Counted from the first letter of the stretch, positions 9,942 through 20,320 are shown. The stretch: DNA of 35,125 nt from Fidelibacterota bacterium (GCA_002707765.1 PANV01000040.1:1-35125), one strand, 5' to 3'. Notes: generated by a model not told the origin, from the sequence alone. Numbers and translations are program-made.

Positions 9942-10825
9942 GTGTAAAAATCCTAAGTGGTCAACCTGTTGCTGAGAAATATAAGCAGCTTTTAAGTAAA
10001 AGAATAGATTTATTAAAAAAAGAAAATATTGTACCAACACTTGCAGCCATTTTAGTCGGAGATGATCCGGCTTCCAAAATTTATGTTAATACTAAACATA
10101 AAACTTTTACTAAACATAATTGTAAAAGTATTGTTTATGAAAAAAATAGTAGTATAACAGAGTCAGATTTAATCAATTTTATAGATTCACTTAATTTAGA
10201 TTCTAATATACATGGTATTCTAGTTCAATTACCATTACCAAAACATTTAGATGAGAAAAAAATTCTAAGCTCAATAGACCCTAATAAAGACGTTGATGGT
10301 TTTCACCCAATGAATGTAGGTAAAATATTGATTGGTTCCCCAAATTTTATACCCTGTACACCTTATGGATGTCTTGAAATTTTAAAATTTTATAAAATTA
10401 ATGTTAGCTCAAAACATGTTGTTATTTTAGGAAGAAGTAATATAGTTGGTAAGCCATTAATGGCCTTATTATCTCAGAAATTTGAAGTTGGAAATGCAAC
10501 AGTAACAATATGTCATACAGGAACTCCAGACTTAAAATTACACACCCGCCTCGCAGATATTATAATTGTTGCAATAGGAATACCTTTATTTTTAAAATCA
10601 AATATGATAAAGAATGGTGTTGATATAATTGATGTCGGTATCAATAGATTAGAAGATGATTCAAAAAAAGGATATAGGATAGTCGGGGATGTTGATTATA
10701 ATGATACAATTGATAAAGTTAATTCAATAACTCCTGTACCAGGTGGAGTTGGACCAATGACGATTACAATGCTATTGAGTAATACAGTTTTAGCAGCTGA
10801 ACGAAAACTAATCAAAGAAACTTAA
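9938..10825 (+). CDS. folD: Methylenetetrahydrofolate dehydrogenase / methenyltetrahydrofolate cyclohydrolase
   Basis: PTLAAILVGDDPASKIYV, GILVQLPLPKHLDEKKIL, DPNKDVDGFHPMNVG, VILGRSNIVGKPLM, PVPGGVGPMTITMLL. Confidence 0.97.
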   Translation: MSVKILSGQPVAEKYKQLLSKRIDLLKKENIVPTLAAILVGDDPASKIYVNTKHKTFTKHNCKSIVYEKNSSITESDLINFIDSLNLDSNIHGILVQLPLPKHLDEKKILSSIDPNKDVDGFHPMNVGKILIGSPNFIPCTPYGCLEILKFYKINVSSKHVVILGRSNIVGKPLMALLSQKFEVGNATVTICHTGTPDLKLHTRLADIIIVAIGIPLFLKSNMIKNGVDIIDVGINRLEDDSKKGYRIVGDVDYNDTIDKVNSITPVPGGVGPMTITMLLSNTVLAAERKLIKET

Positions 10826-10850
10826 TCTTAATTTTGGTATTTCTTAAATA

Positions 10851-10890
10851 GGAAATAATTTGATTTTATCCACTAAATTTATTCCTTTTT
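10851..10890 (+). terminator. Possible imperfect stem-loop plus T-tract after folD
   Basis: GGAAATAATTT...AAATTTATTCC followed by TTTTT; stem needs bulges. Confidence 0.25.
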
Positions 10891-10971
10891 ATTATATTTG
10901 TTATTAATTCTTAAAGTTTACATTTAATTTATATAAATATTAAATTAAGTATGAAAAATTTAAATTAATTT

Positions 10972-12063
10972 ATGTCACTTGTTCCCAAACATATTAAAAA
11001 TTTATCACCCTACAAGCCTGGAAGAACTATTGATTCAGTTAAAAATGAATATAATTTAGATAAAATTATAAAGTTAGCTTCAAATGAAAATCCTTTAGGA
11101 CCTTCATTGAAATCCATAGATTTATCGCTTAATGACTTAAAAAACTCCCATAGGTATCCAGATGCTTCGGGTATGAAATTACGCAAAAAATTAGCTAAAA
11201 AGTTTGATTTGAAAGTTGAAAATGTTATTTTAGGTAGTGGTAGTGAGGGTATTATGTCATCAATAATGAGAACTTTCTTAAAAGATAAAGATGAATTAAT
11301 ATCTGCTCAAAAATCATTCATAGGTTTTAAAGTTCTGGCTAATGCTAGCGGAAAAAAAGTTATATGGGTTCCTAAAAAAAACTACAAATATGATTTAGAA
11401 TCTATATGTAATCAGATTAATGAGAATACAAAAATCATTTATATTGCAAATCCAGATAATCCAACGGGAACATATATAAACAAAAATGAATTTGATAGTT
11501 TTATTAAAAAAGTTCCCAAAAGAGTTTTAGTAATTTTAGATGAGGCATACTTTGAATATGCTGCACATGTATATGATTATCCAGATTCAATGGAATATAG
11601 ATATGATAATGTTATAACTTTAAGAACTTTTTCAAAAGTACATGGTTTAGCGGGATTCAGGGTTGGCTATGGTTTTGCTCATAATGAACTTATTAACAAC
11701 CTGATGAAAGTCAAACTTCCATTCGAACCATCATCAATTTCTCAACGAGTAGCATTAGCAGCTATTAATGATAATAATCATTTGTTAAGAACTGTTGATT
11801 TGAATATAAAAGAGTTAGAATTAATGACTAAAAATTTAGATAAATTAGGTATAAATTACATTCCATCAGTTGCAAATTTTGTTACAATGGTATTAAATAG
11901 TAGGTCTGAGGTTCAAGTATTAGTTCAATTTTTATTAGAAAATGGAATTATTGTAAGAGATTTGATAGGTTTTGGCCTACCTGAATGCATTAGAGTAACT
12001 ATAGGTTTGAAAGAAGAAAATTATTTTTTTATGAAAAAAATTAAGGAGTATTATAAAATATAA
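10972..12063 (+). CDS. HisC-family PLP aminotransferase, possibly acting on aromatic amino acids given context
   Basis: LASNENPLGPS, HRYPDASGMKLRKKLA, LGSGSEGIM, NPDNPTGTY, LDEAYFEY, LRTFSKVHGLAGFRVGYG; one-base overlap with hppD. Confidence 0.87.
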   Translation: MSLVPKHIKNLSPYKPGRTIDSVKNEYNLDKIIKLASNENPLGPSLKSIDLSLNDLKNSHRYPDASGMKLRKKLAKKFDLKVENVILGSGSEGIMSSIMRTFLKDKDELISAQKSFIGFKVLANASGKKVIWVPKKNYKYDLESICNQINENTKIIYIANPDNPTGTYINKNEFDSFIKKVPKRVLVILDEAYFEYAAHVYDYPDSMEYRYDNVITLRTFSKVHGLAGFRVGYGFAHNELINNLMKVKLPFEPSSISQRVALAAINDNNHLLRTVDLNIKELELMTKNLDKLGINYIPSVANFVTMVLNSRSEVQVLVQFLLENGIIVRDLIGFGLPECIRVTIGLKEENYFFMKKIKEYYKI

Positions 12064-13178
12064 TGGCATATTTTACTAATGAATTCAAGGGCGTCGATTA
12101 TTTTGAAGATATTGATTTTCATCATTTGGAATTTTATGTTGGTAATGCAAAACAATCTAAAGAATTTTATAAAAAAGTTTTCGGATTCATCGAATATGCA
12201 TATTCAGGTCCTGAAACTGGTGTAAAAGATAAAGTATCATATGTTTTAAAAAAAAATAATATATTTTTCGTTCTTACTACTCCTTTAAAATCTAATCATC
12301 CTATTGCATCGTGGTTAAAAAAACATGGAGATGGTGTTTATGATGTTGCTTTTAAAGTTAAATCTGTTAGGGATTCATTTGAAGGTTGTTTGAGTAGAGG
12401 TGGTATATCAGCTAATGATTTTAAACATATCAATGATAAAAATGGTTCATTTACTAAAGCATCTTTAAAATCTTATGGAGATTGTATACACTCCATTATT
12501 AATAATGATGATTATAATTCTTGGGCTCCAGGTTTTATTTTAACAAATGAGCAAACCCATGCTAATGATACTGAAATTGAATTAATCGATCACGTTGTTG
12601 CAAATGTAGAATTAGAAAAGATGGATTTTTGGAAGGATTATTATGAGAAAGTTTTTGGTTTTTTTGCATTTGTTAGATTTGATGAAACAGATATCTCAAC
12701 AAAATATTCAGCATTGAAAAGTGTTGTAGTGAGGTCTGCTAATTGGAAAGTTAAATTACCTATTAATGAACCTGCTGAGGGTTTAAAAAAATCTCAGATT
12801 GAAGAATATTTAGATTTCAATGAAGGTCCAGGAGTTCAGCATATTGCTTTATTAAGTACAAATATTCTAAAAACAATTAAATCATTAAGGGAAAATGGAT
12901 TGGAGTTTTTAAAACTTCCAGATACGTATTATGAGCTTTTAGCAAAAAAGAATATTATAATAAAAGAAGATATTAAAATTATAAAAGATTTGGGTATTTT
13001 AATTGATAATGATGAAGAAGGATACTTATTGCAATTATTTACTCAGCCTTTACAAGATAGACCAACACTTTTTATAGAAATAATTCAAAGAAGAGGATCA
13101 AAAGGTTTTGGCCAAGGAAATTTCCAATCTCTTTTTGAGTCAATAGAATTAGAACAATCCAGAAGAGGTAACCTTTAA
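12063..13178 (+). CDS. hppD: 4-hydroxyphenylpyruvate dioxygenase
   Basis: HHLEFYVGNAKQSKEFYKKVFGF, IDHVVANVELEKMDFWKDYYEKVFGF, GPGVQHIAL, EEGYLLQLFTQPLQDRPTLFIEIIQR. Confidence 0.95.
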   Translation: MAYFTNEFKGVDYFEDIDFHHLEFYVGNAKQSKEFYKKVFGFIEYAYSGPETGVKDKVSYVLKKNNIFFVLTTPLKSNHPIASWLKKHGDGVYDVAFKVKSVRDSFEGCLSRGGISANDFKHINDKNGSFTKASLKSYGDCIHSIINNDDYNSWAPGFILTNEQTHANDTEIELIDHVVANVELEKMDFWKDYYEKVFGFFAFVRFDETDISTKYSALKSVVVRSANWKVKLPINEPAEGLKKSQIEEYLDFNEGPGVQHIALLSTNILKTIKSLRENGLEFLKLPDTYYELLAKKNIIIKEDIKIIKDLGILIDNDEEGYLLQLFTQPLQDRPTLFIEIIQRRGSKGFGQGNFQSLFESIELEQSRRGNL

Positions 13179-13188
13179 AGGAGAAATT

Positions 13189-14343
13189 ATGCCATTTTAC
13201 CAAACACGAGGAACTATCCCAAAAAAAAGACATACTATCTTTAAAAATCCTAATGGAGGTATATATTTTGAGGAGCTCGTAAGCAGAGAAGGCTTTTCAT
13301 ATACATATACAAATTTATATCACTTAAACATGCCTACTCAGGTAAAAGAATTAGGAGAATTTAAAAGTTACTCTGAAAAATATAAGTATAAAAAAAATGA
13401 TCATAAACCCTATCATTTTTTGTCAAATAAGTCTAATGATACTTTACTTTATAATAAAGATGTTGAAATTTCAAGATTGTATTTAGAATTAAAATCAGTT
13501 AAATCAGATTTAAATGAAAATATTTTTCATAGAAATGGTGATAGTGATATGTTAGTATATATTCAATCTGGAAATGGAATAATTAAAACAAATTATGGAG
13601 ATATGCAATTTGTTGAAGGAGATTATATCGTTATACCGAGAGGCGTAATTTATCAATATGAACTCAAAACAAAACATGTTTCAGGGTTAACTATTTATTC
13701 TAAATCACCAATAGAGACTCCAGCAAAATATAGAAATAGAGTTGGTCAGCTATTAGAACATTCACCTTTTTGTGAAAGAGATATAAAAACTCCTGTTCTT
13801 AAAAATCCTGTTGATAAAAAAGGTAAATTTAATATTTTAGTTAAATTTAAGGAAGGAACTAAATCATTTATTTACAATAATCACCCATTTGACGTTATTG
13901 GCTGGGACGGCTATTATTTTCCATGGATCTTAAATATAAATGATTTTGAACCTATCACAGGTAGTATACATCAACCTCCACCTGTTCATCAAACATTTCA
14001 GTCTAAAGGTTTTGTCATTTGTTCTTTTGTATCAAGATTGTTTGATTATCATCCTGATGCTATACCTGCGCCTTATCCTCATTCAAATGTCGATTCTGAT
14101 GAAGTAATTTTTTATTCAAAAGGCAATTTTGTATCCAGGTCAGGAATCAGTTTAGGTTCTGTTACTTATCATCCAATGGGACTTCCACATGGACCGCAGC
14201 CTGGTAAATACGAGGATTCAATAGGTAAAAAAAGTACTGATGAACTTGCAGTGATGGTTGATACTTTTAATCCTTTATATGTATTTAATGATAAACAAAG
14301 TAATATTGACAAAGATTATCCATATAGTTGGTTAAAAAAATAA
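13189..14343 (+). CDS. hmgA: Homogentisate 1,2-dioxygenase
   Basis: FHRNGDSDMLVYIQSGNG, GDYIVIPRGVIYQYEL, FDVIGWDGYYFPWILNINDFEPITGSIHQPPPVHQTFQ, LPHGPQPG. Confidence 0.94.
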   Translation: MPFYQTRGTIPKKRHTIFKNPNGGIYFEELVSREGFSYTYTNLYHLNMPTQVKELGEFKSYSEKYKYKKNDHKPYHFLSNKSNDTLLYNKDVEISRLYLELKSVKSDLNENIFHRNGDSDMLVYIQSGNGIIKTNYGDMQFVEGDYIVIPRGVIYQYELKTKHVSGLTIYSKSPIETPAKYRNRVGQLLEHSPFCERDIKTPVLKNPVDKKGKFNILVKFKEGTKSFIYNNHPFDVIGWDGYYFPWILNINDFEPITGSIHQPPPVHQTFQSKGFVICSFVSRLFDYHPDAIPAPYPHSNVDSDEVIFYSKGNFVSRSGISLGSVTYHPMGLPHGPQPGKYEDSIGKKSTDELAVMVDTFNPLYVFNDKQSNIDKDYPYSWLKK

Positions 14344-15197
14344 TGAATTTTAAAGAGTTTAATTCTAAAAAATTAGATATTAAAAGTATATATCATCTTC
14401 TTATTTCTGGTATTTCTCCAAGGCCAATTGCATTGGTTGGTTCAATTGATAAAAATGGTAATTCTAATTTAGCACCTTATTCTTTTTTCAATGCCTTTGG
14501 GGCTAATCCACCAATTGTTGGTTTTTCTCCTGCATTAAGTGGAAGGACTGGATTACCAAAAGATACTTTGCTAAATATTCAAGATACTAAAGAATTCACT
14601 ATATCAATTATTAACAGCCATATGGTTGAACAAATAAGTTTGTCTTCCTGCGAATTTGATAAAGGTATTGACGAATTTGTAAAAACAGGCTTGAAAAAAT
14701 ATAAATCTAAAATGATAAAACCTTTTGGTGTATCAGATTCATATTTTATTATGGAATGTAAGTTATATGATATAATTGAACTTGGAGGTAAAAAAGCAAG
14801 TGGTAATTTAATTCTTGGAGAAGTTGTCAATTTTCATGTATCTGAAAAGGTTATTGATGATAATAGTCAGATAAATCCTTACAAATTTGATGCAATTGCC
14901 CGTAATGGAGGAGGTTGGTATACAGACTCTAAAAAAGGATTATTTGAAGTAAAAAAACCAAAACATGAAGGTATAGGATTTGATGAGCTACCAGATTTTA
15001 TTCTTAAATCTAATCTGACTGGTAATCAATTAGCCAAACTAGCTTCAATTAATAAAATACCTGAATATCAAATTAATGAAAAAAAAATATCAGAAAATGA
15101 AACTTTAGATTTAATAAAGTCTAGTATAGAATCAAATAATATTGAAGATGCTTGGCAGTATGTATTTCAATTAGGAAAACTAATTAATGATAAATAA
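14343..15197 (+). CDS. Flavin-reductase-like domain protein (FMN-binding split barrel) with C-terminal extension
   Basis: ISPRPIALVGSIDKNGNSNLAPYSFFNAFGANPPIVGFSP; ATG 14343 overlapping hmgA stop preferred to TTG 14328. Confidence 0.82.
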   Translation: MNFKEFNSKKLDIKSIYHLLISGISPRPIALVGSIDKNGNSNLAPYSFFNAFGANPPIVGFSPALSGRTGLPKDTLLNIQDTKEFTISIINSHMVEQISLSSCEFDKGIDEFVKTGLKKYKSKMIKPFGVSDSYFIMECKLYDIIELGGKKASGNLILGEVVNFHVSEKVIDDNSQINPYKFDAIARNGGGWYTDSKKGLFEVKKPKHEGIGFDELPDFILKSNLTGNQLAKLASINKIPEYQINEKKISENETLDLIKSSIESNNIEDAWQYVFQLGKLINDK

Positions 15198-17103
15198 AAT
15201 TTTGTGGAAACCGTCTGCTCGGTATATAAAAGAATCAAACTTATTTAGATTTACACAAAATATTAATCATAAATATGGTCATAATTTTGATAGTTATGAT
15301 GATTTATATAAATGGTCTATAAGTGAACTAGAAAAATTCTGGGAAGAAGTTTCAATCTTTTCAAATATTAAATATTCTCAAAAATCTACAAATATCATTA
15401 AAAAAAATGAAAAAATTTGGAAAACAAAGTGGTTTTTAAATTCAAAGTTAAATTATGCTGAAAATCTCCTTAATAATAAAGATGATAATATTGCTATATA
15501 TTTTTTTGGCGAAAATAAAGTAAAAACTCAGATAACATTTAATGAACTTCACTCTGAAGTTGCTAAAGTTGCTTATTGTTTTAGGAACCTAGGAATTAGA
15601 AGAGGAGATAGGATAGCTGGTTTCATACCAAATATACCTGAAGCAATTATATCAATGCTTGCTGCAACTAGTATTGGTGCTATTTGGTCTTCCTGTTCTC
15701 CTGACTTTGGAACTGATGCGGTTCTTGATAGATTTAAGCAAATAAATCCTAAGATTATTATTGCTTCTGATGGATACTATTATAAAGGTAAAGAAATTAA
15801 TTATAATGATAAATTAAATAAAATAGTAAATTCTCTTTCTTCAATAGAAAATGTATTTATTGCAAATTATCTAAATAATGGACTATCTAATTGGTATAAG
15901 CTTATAGATAATGATTGTGATGAAATAAATTTTGAGCAAGTTGATTTTAACCACCCCCTTTACATAATGTATTCATCTGGAACAACAGGTAAGCCTAAAA
16001 GTATAGTTCATTCAGTAGGTGGTACTCTAATTCAACATAATAAGGAGCATCTTTTACATGTTAATTTGAAAAAAAATGATAAGATTTTTTACTATTCAAC
16101 TTGCGGTTGGATGATGTGGAATTGGCTAGTAAGCAGTTTAGCAGTTGGTGCTTCAATTGTTTTATATGATGGTAATCCATTTTATCCTCAAAATGATAGT
16201 TTGTTAAATAAATTAGATAAAATTGATATAAATGTTTTAGGAACTAGTGCAAAGTATATATCTGCATTAGAGTCATATAATGTTAATCCAGGAAAGTTCC
16301 CTTTTAAGTCATTGAAGTCAATATTATCAACAGGTTCAGTGCTTTCTTCAGATAATTTTAATTATATATATGATAAGTGGAGTGATAAAATTCAATTAAG
16401 TTCTATATCTGGTGGTACAGATATTATATCATGCTTCGCTTTGGGAAATCCTATTTTACCTGTAAGGAAAATGGAATTGCAATGTATTGGGTTAGGAATG
16501 AGTGTGAAAAGTTTTGATAAAGATGGGTTTCATCGATTAAATACAAAAGGTGAATTGGTTTGTGATGAACCTTTTCCATCAATGCCAATTGGGTTTTGGA
16601 ATGATTTTAAAAATGAAAAATTTATATCAACTTATTTTTCAGATTATAAAAATATTTGGAAACATGGAGATTATATCTCTATTAATGAAAATGGTGGCGT
16701 AATCATCTATGGAAGGTCTGATACTACATTGAATCCTGGAGGAGTTAGAATAGGAACTTCAGAAATTTATGAAATTGTTGAAAAAATAGATTTTATTGAT
16801 GATTCCCTAGCAGTAGGTAAATTATATGATGATGATGAGAGAATAATTTTGTTTGTTAAGTTGAAAAATAATATAGGTTTGAAAAATGATTTAATTGACA
16901 AAATAAATAAAGAAATAAGAAATAATTGTTCACCGAGACATGTACCATTTAAAATTTTACAAGTAAAAGATATTCCATACACAATTAATGGAAAAAAAAT
17001 AGAAATTGCTGTAAAGCAAATTATAAATGGTCAAGAAATTTCAAATAAGGATTCAATCGTAAACTTTTCTTGCTTAGAAGAATTTGAAAGTAAAAGATTA
17101 TGA
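15187..17103 (+). CDS. Acetoacetyl-CoA synthetase (acetoacetate-CoA ligase)
   Basis: LWKPSARYIKESNLFRF N-terminus, LNYAENLL, YSSGTTGKPKSIVHSVGGTLIQHNKEH, GGVRIGTSEIYEIVE, KDIPYTINGKKIEIAVK. Confidence 0.9.
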   Translation: MINKILWKPSARYIKESNLFRFTQNINHKYGHNFDSYDDLYKWSISELEKFWEEVSIFSNIKYSQKSTNIIKKNEKIWKTKWFLNSKLNYAENLLNNKDDNIAIYFFGENKVKTQITFNELHSEVAKVAYCFRNLGIRRGDRIAGFIPNIPEAIISMLAATSIGAIWSSCSPDFGTDAVLDRFKQINPKIIIASDGYYYKGKEINYNDKLNKIVNSLSSIENVFIANYLNNGLSNWYKLIDNDCDEINFEQVDFNHPLYIMYSSGTTGKPKSIVHSVGGTLIQHNKEHLLHVNLKKNDKIFYYSTCGWMMWNWLVSSLAVGASIVLYDGNPFYPQNDSLLNKLDKIDINVLGTSAKYISALESYNVNPGKFPFKSLKSILSTGSVLSSDNFNYIYDKWSDKIQLSSISGGTDIISCFALGNPILPVRKMELQCIGLGMSVKSFDKDGFHRLNTKGELVCDEPFPSMPIGFWNDFKNEKFISTYFSDYKNIWKHGDYISINENGGVIIYGRSDTTLNPGGVRIGTSEIYEIVEKIDFIDDSLAVGKLYDDDERIILFVKLKNNIGLKNDLIDKINKEIRNNCSPRHVPFKILQVKDIPYTINGKKIEIAVKQIINGQEISNKDSIVNFSCLEEFESKRL

Positions 17104-17984
17104 ATATGTTATTTAATGATATTTTAACCTTGATTAAAGTTAGAATTACAATTTTAGTAATTGTAACTGCATACTTAGGTTATTATCTAGGTCTCAGGTT
17201 TGTTGGATTACAAATGACAGAATTATCAAGCATAATTATTTTTTTTCATTTGATTATAGGCATTTCACTTACTTCAAGTTCATCAGCTATTCTTAATCAG
17301 TATTTAGAATCTGATCTTGATTTGAATATGAAAAGAACATTTGCCAGACCCTTACCTCAAAATAGAATTAATAAAAATTTTGCTCTTTTTTTAGGATTAG
17401 TTCTTGGTATTACCGGATGTCTTTATCTTTATTTTTTTATTAATCCTACAACATCACTAATCTCTTTTTTAACAATATTTAGTTATGTTTGTATCTACAC
17501 ACCGTCAAAGACGAGATCAAAATGGAATACAGTTATTGGTTCATTCCCAGGTGCATTACCACCAGTTGGAGGATGGACAGCTGCCACAGGAGAAATTAAT
17601 TCACCTGCATTAATCCTTTTTTTAATATTGTTTTGTTGGCAAATACCTCACTTTTTATCATTGGCAATAATATTTAAAGATGATTACAAGAATGCTGGAT
17701 TTAAAATGCTTCCTTCAATTAGTAAAAATTTAGATTCTACATTATTCCAAATTGTATTTTTTGTTATGGCTTTAATCGGATCATCTATTGGTATTTATTT
17801 ATTAAATCTTACTTCTTTTGTTTATATGTTTGGAGCAGTGATTTTAGGGATAGTTTTTTTAATCCATTCAGCAAATATTTTATTTGAGCAATCAAGTAGA
17901 AAAATTAAAAAACTTTTTATTTTTTCAATTATTTATTTGCCGTTATTAATGTTATTAATAATTTTTGATACTCTTTTTTTATGA
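17100..17984 (+). CDS. ctaB: Protoheme IX farnesyltransferase (heme O synthase)
   Basis: UbiA-type polytopic protein; LIKVRITILVIVTAYLGYYLG, NQYLESDLDLNMKRTFARPLP, YTPSKTRSKWNTVIGSFPGALPPVGGWTA. Confidence 0.95.
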   Translation: MNMLFNDILTLIKVRITILVIVTAYLGYYLGLRFVGLQMTELSSIIIFFHLIIGISLTSSSSAILNQYLESDLDLNMKRTFARPLPQNRINKNFALFLGLVLGITGCLYLYFFINPTTSLISFLTIFSYVCIYTPSKTRSKWNTVIGSFPGALPPVGGWTAATGEINSPALILFLILFCWQIPHFLSLAIIFKDDYKNAGFKMLPSISKNLDSTLFQIVFFVMALIGSSIGIYLLNLTSFVYMFGAVILGIVFLIHSANILFEQSSRKIKKLFIFSIIYLPLLMLLIIFDTLFL

Positions 17985-19006
17985 AAAAAAATAACTTACA
18001 TATAATTTTTTGGTTAAATACCTGTCTTATTTTAATTTTTATAATGATTTTAATTGGAGGGGCCACTCGTTTAACCCAATCTGGTTTATCAATGGTAGAT
18101 TGGAAGCCAGTTATGGGTATAATTCCACCAATAAGTGAAAATCAATGGATAGAATCATTCGAAGAATATAAAAAATTTCCTGAATATCAAAAAGTAAATA
18201 AATTTAGGCAAATGGATTTATCAGGATATAAAAAAATATTTTTTTGGGAATATTTACATAGGATTTTTGGAAGAATCATTGGCTTAGTATTCATTATTCC
18301 TTTTGCTTTATTTTTATATAGAAAGAAATTACCTGATAGGCTTATAAAACCAATATTATTTGCAATCTTTTTAGTGATTTTTCAGGGTATTTTGGGTTGG
18401 TTTATGGTCAAAAGTGGGTTAGTTAACAACCCTCATGTTAGTCATTACCGTTTATCAGCGCATTTGATTTCTGCATTTTTCTTATTTGGTTATACTTTCT
18501 GGATAAAACTTACCATCACTTCTGAAAAAGTAGATAAAATCAAAAATCATTTTCTTTCTAGGCATATTAATCTATTATTTATTTTATATTTAATTCAGGT
18601 TCTTTTTGGTGCATTTATTGCTGGAACAAAAGCTGGATTACTATGGAATACGTTTCCTCTAATGGAAGGTAAATTAATACCAGATGGTTTAATGGCGATT
18701 CAACCATTTTATATGAATTTTTTAGAAAATATGAAAACTTTTCAATTTTCACATAGATTTTTAGCATTAATTATAATGGTATATGCTGGTTGGTATTTTA
18801 TGAAAACACAAGGGGAATTTTATAATAAGTTTACTGGTATGCTCTTTATGGCTTTTATTATTCAGTTTTATCTAGGTATAATAACTTTGTTATTGAAAGT
18901 ACCTGTTGTTTTAGGTGTTGTTCATCAAGGTATGGCAGCATTAATTGTTTTGATTTTAGTTCAAATAAAATTTTCAATTACCCACGCTGAGACCATTAAT
19001 AGATAA
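17981..19006 (+). CDS. ctaA: Heme A synthase (COX15/CtaA)
   Basis: IGGATRLTQSGLSMVDWKPVMGIIPP, FFWEYLHRIFGRIIG, HYRLSAHL, FQFSHRFLALI, HQGMAAL. Confidence 0.95.
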   Translation: MKKNNLHIIFWLNTCLILIFIMILIGGATRLTQSGLSMVDWKPVMGIIPPISENQWIESFEEYKKFPEYQKVNKFRQMDLSGYKKIFFWEYLHRIFGRIIGLVFIIPFALFLYRKKLPDRLIKPILFAIFLVIFQGILGWFMVKSGLVNNPHVSHYRLSAHLISAFFLFGYTFWIKLTITSEKVDKIKNHFLSRHINLLFILYLIQVLFGAFIAGTKAGLLWNTFPLMEGKLIPDGLMAIQPFYMNFLENMKTFQFSHRFLALIIMVYAGWYFMKTQGEFYNKFTGMLFMAFIIQFYLGIITLLLKVPVVLGVVHQGMAALIVLILVQIKFSITHAETINR

Positions 19007-19357
19007 AATATATTCAATAGCATCTAATAAATCTTCATCTGAACAATCAATACATCCACCTTTGTAAGGCATTGGTCCTTTTTCACCCATATAACCATTG
19101 TAAACGTTGGAGTAAATTTCAATTTTATTCTTTTTAGATATTACCCTTGACCATGAAAGACTATCATTAAGCATAATGGAACCTCCACTACCATAAAGAT
19201 GGCACGTGATACATGCCTTATTGAAGACTTTTCTTCCGTTTTTTAAATCAGCGGAGTAGCTATTAACAAATGAAAAGTTTTCTTTTGTATCATCTTGATT
19301 ATTTTTACTGCAACTCAACACTAAAATGAATATTAAAAAAAATAGCTTTTTTATCAT
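18974..19357 (-). CDS. Cytochrome c5-like lipoprotein
   Basis: LIFILVLSCSKN lipobox; one CITCH heme motif; GPMPYKGGCIDCSDEDLLDAIEYIL c5-type ending. Confidence 0.85.
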   Translation of the reverse strand: MIKKLFFLIFILVLSCSKNNQDDTKENFSFVNSYSADLKNGRKVFNKACITCHLYGSGGSIMLNDSLSWSRVISKKNKIEIYSNVYNGYMGEKGPMPYKGGCIDCSDEDLLDAIEYILSINGLSVGN

Positions 19358-20190
19358 TTAAGTCCAATTTCTTGTAATCTTTTAAACAAATATTCATCAG
19401 CAGTATATTTTTTTGATAAAACAACATCTCCTCTAGGATGAAAAAATAATGGAATAGAAAACCTGGAAACATTTTTTTTAATTTCTGGATTTATTACACG
19501 ATGGATAGTCGATGGAAAATAGCCATTTGAACATTCTTTTAACATATCTCCAGTATTAATTACAATTTGTCCTTTTTTAGATTTAATGTCAACCCAATTT
19601 TTATTTTTATCCATAACTTGTAGTCCAGGTTGTGAACCTGATATTAATAAAGTAATTAGATTTATATCTGTGTGTGCAGCTGCTCTTATTTCATCTGGGT
19701 GGTCTGAATCTCTTAGAGGCGGATAATGAATAACTCTCATAAGATTTTGATCACTACTTTTTGACATTTTATGAAGAGGTTCACTGTAATGTTTTCTTAT
19801 TTCATTAGGCGAAAAAGTATCTAATGCTTTAAGAAGAATATTACCAAATTTTGTTATTCCTTCAAAGAGCACTAAACTCTTTTTACTTATGAAGTCAGGA
19901 TATCTACCCCACAAAGGATAAATATGGTAAAATTCTTTTAAGTCTTTTTTCTCACTATCATTTGCATTTTCAGATTTAAATGGGAAATACCCATCTTGTT
20001 TATCATAATCAAATAAGTAGTCATACTTTTTATCAGATTTAAAGAAAATAGACCAATCATCGTAAACTTTATTAATTAAGTTTTGGTCAATTGGATGGTC
20101 ATTAATGACTGCAAAGCCAGTATTATGTAATGAGTGAACAAATTTTTCTCTAAAATGCTTGTCATTATAATTTATTGTAAGTGTATCCAT
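19354..20190 (-). CDS. 2-oxoglutarate/Fe(II)-dependent oxygenase, isopenicillin N synthase-like
   Basis: AAHTDINLITLLISGSQPGLQV (HxD), STIHRVINP distal His, RFSIPLFFHP; overlaps cytochrome c start by 4 nt. Confidence 0.85.
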   Translation of the reverse strand: MDTLTINYNDKHFREKFVHSLHNTGFAVINDHPIDQNLINKVYDDWSIFFKSDKKYDYLFDYDKQDGYFPFKSENANDSEKKDLKEFYHIYPLWGRYPDFISKKSLVLFEGITKFGNILLKALDTFSPNEIRKHYSEPLHKMSKSSDQNLMRVIHYPPLRDSDHPDEIRAAAHTDINLITLLISGSQPGLQVMDKNKNWVDIKSKKGQIVINTGDMLKECSNGYFPSTIHRVINPEIKKNVSRFSIPLFFHPRGDVVLSKKYTADEYLFKRLQEIGLK

Positions 20191-20320
20191 AATCTATCTA
20201 AATTTAAATATTAATTTCATTTATAATAAAGAATATTCTTTGCTAAATCGAACAATTGCCATACTAATTTGTACTCTATTGACTATCGCATACTTTGTGG
20301 TAGTATTTGTATATTTTTAA

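Noticed and set aside
9930-9945. 6S RNA after zapA
   Set aside because: zapA and folD overlap by 4 bp, leaving no intergenic space.
14579-16982. Minus-strand ORFs 14579..14830 and 16767..16982
   Set aside because: Antisense to the flavin-reductase-like and acetoacetyl-CoA synthetase genes; no recognisable product.
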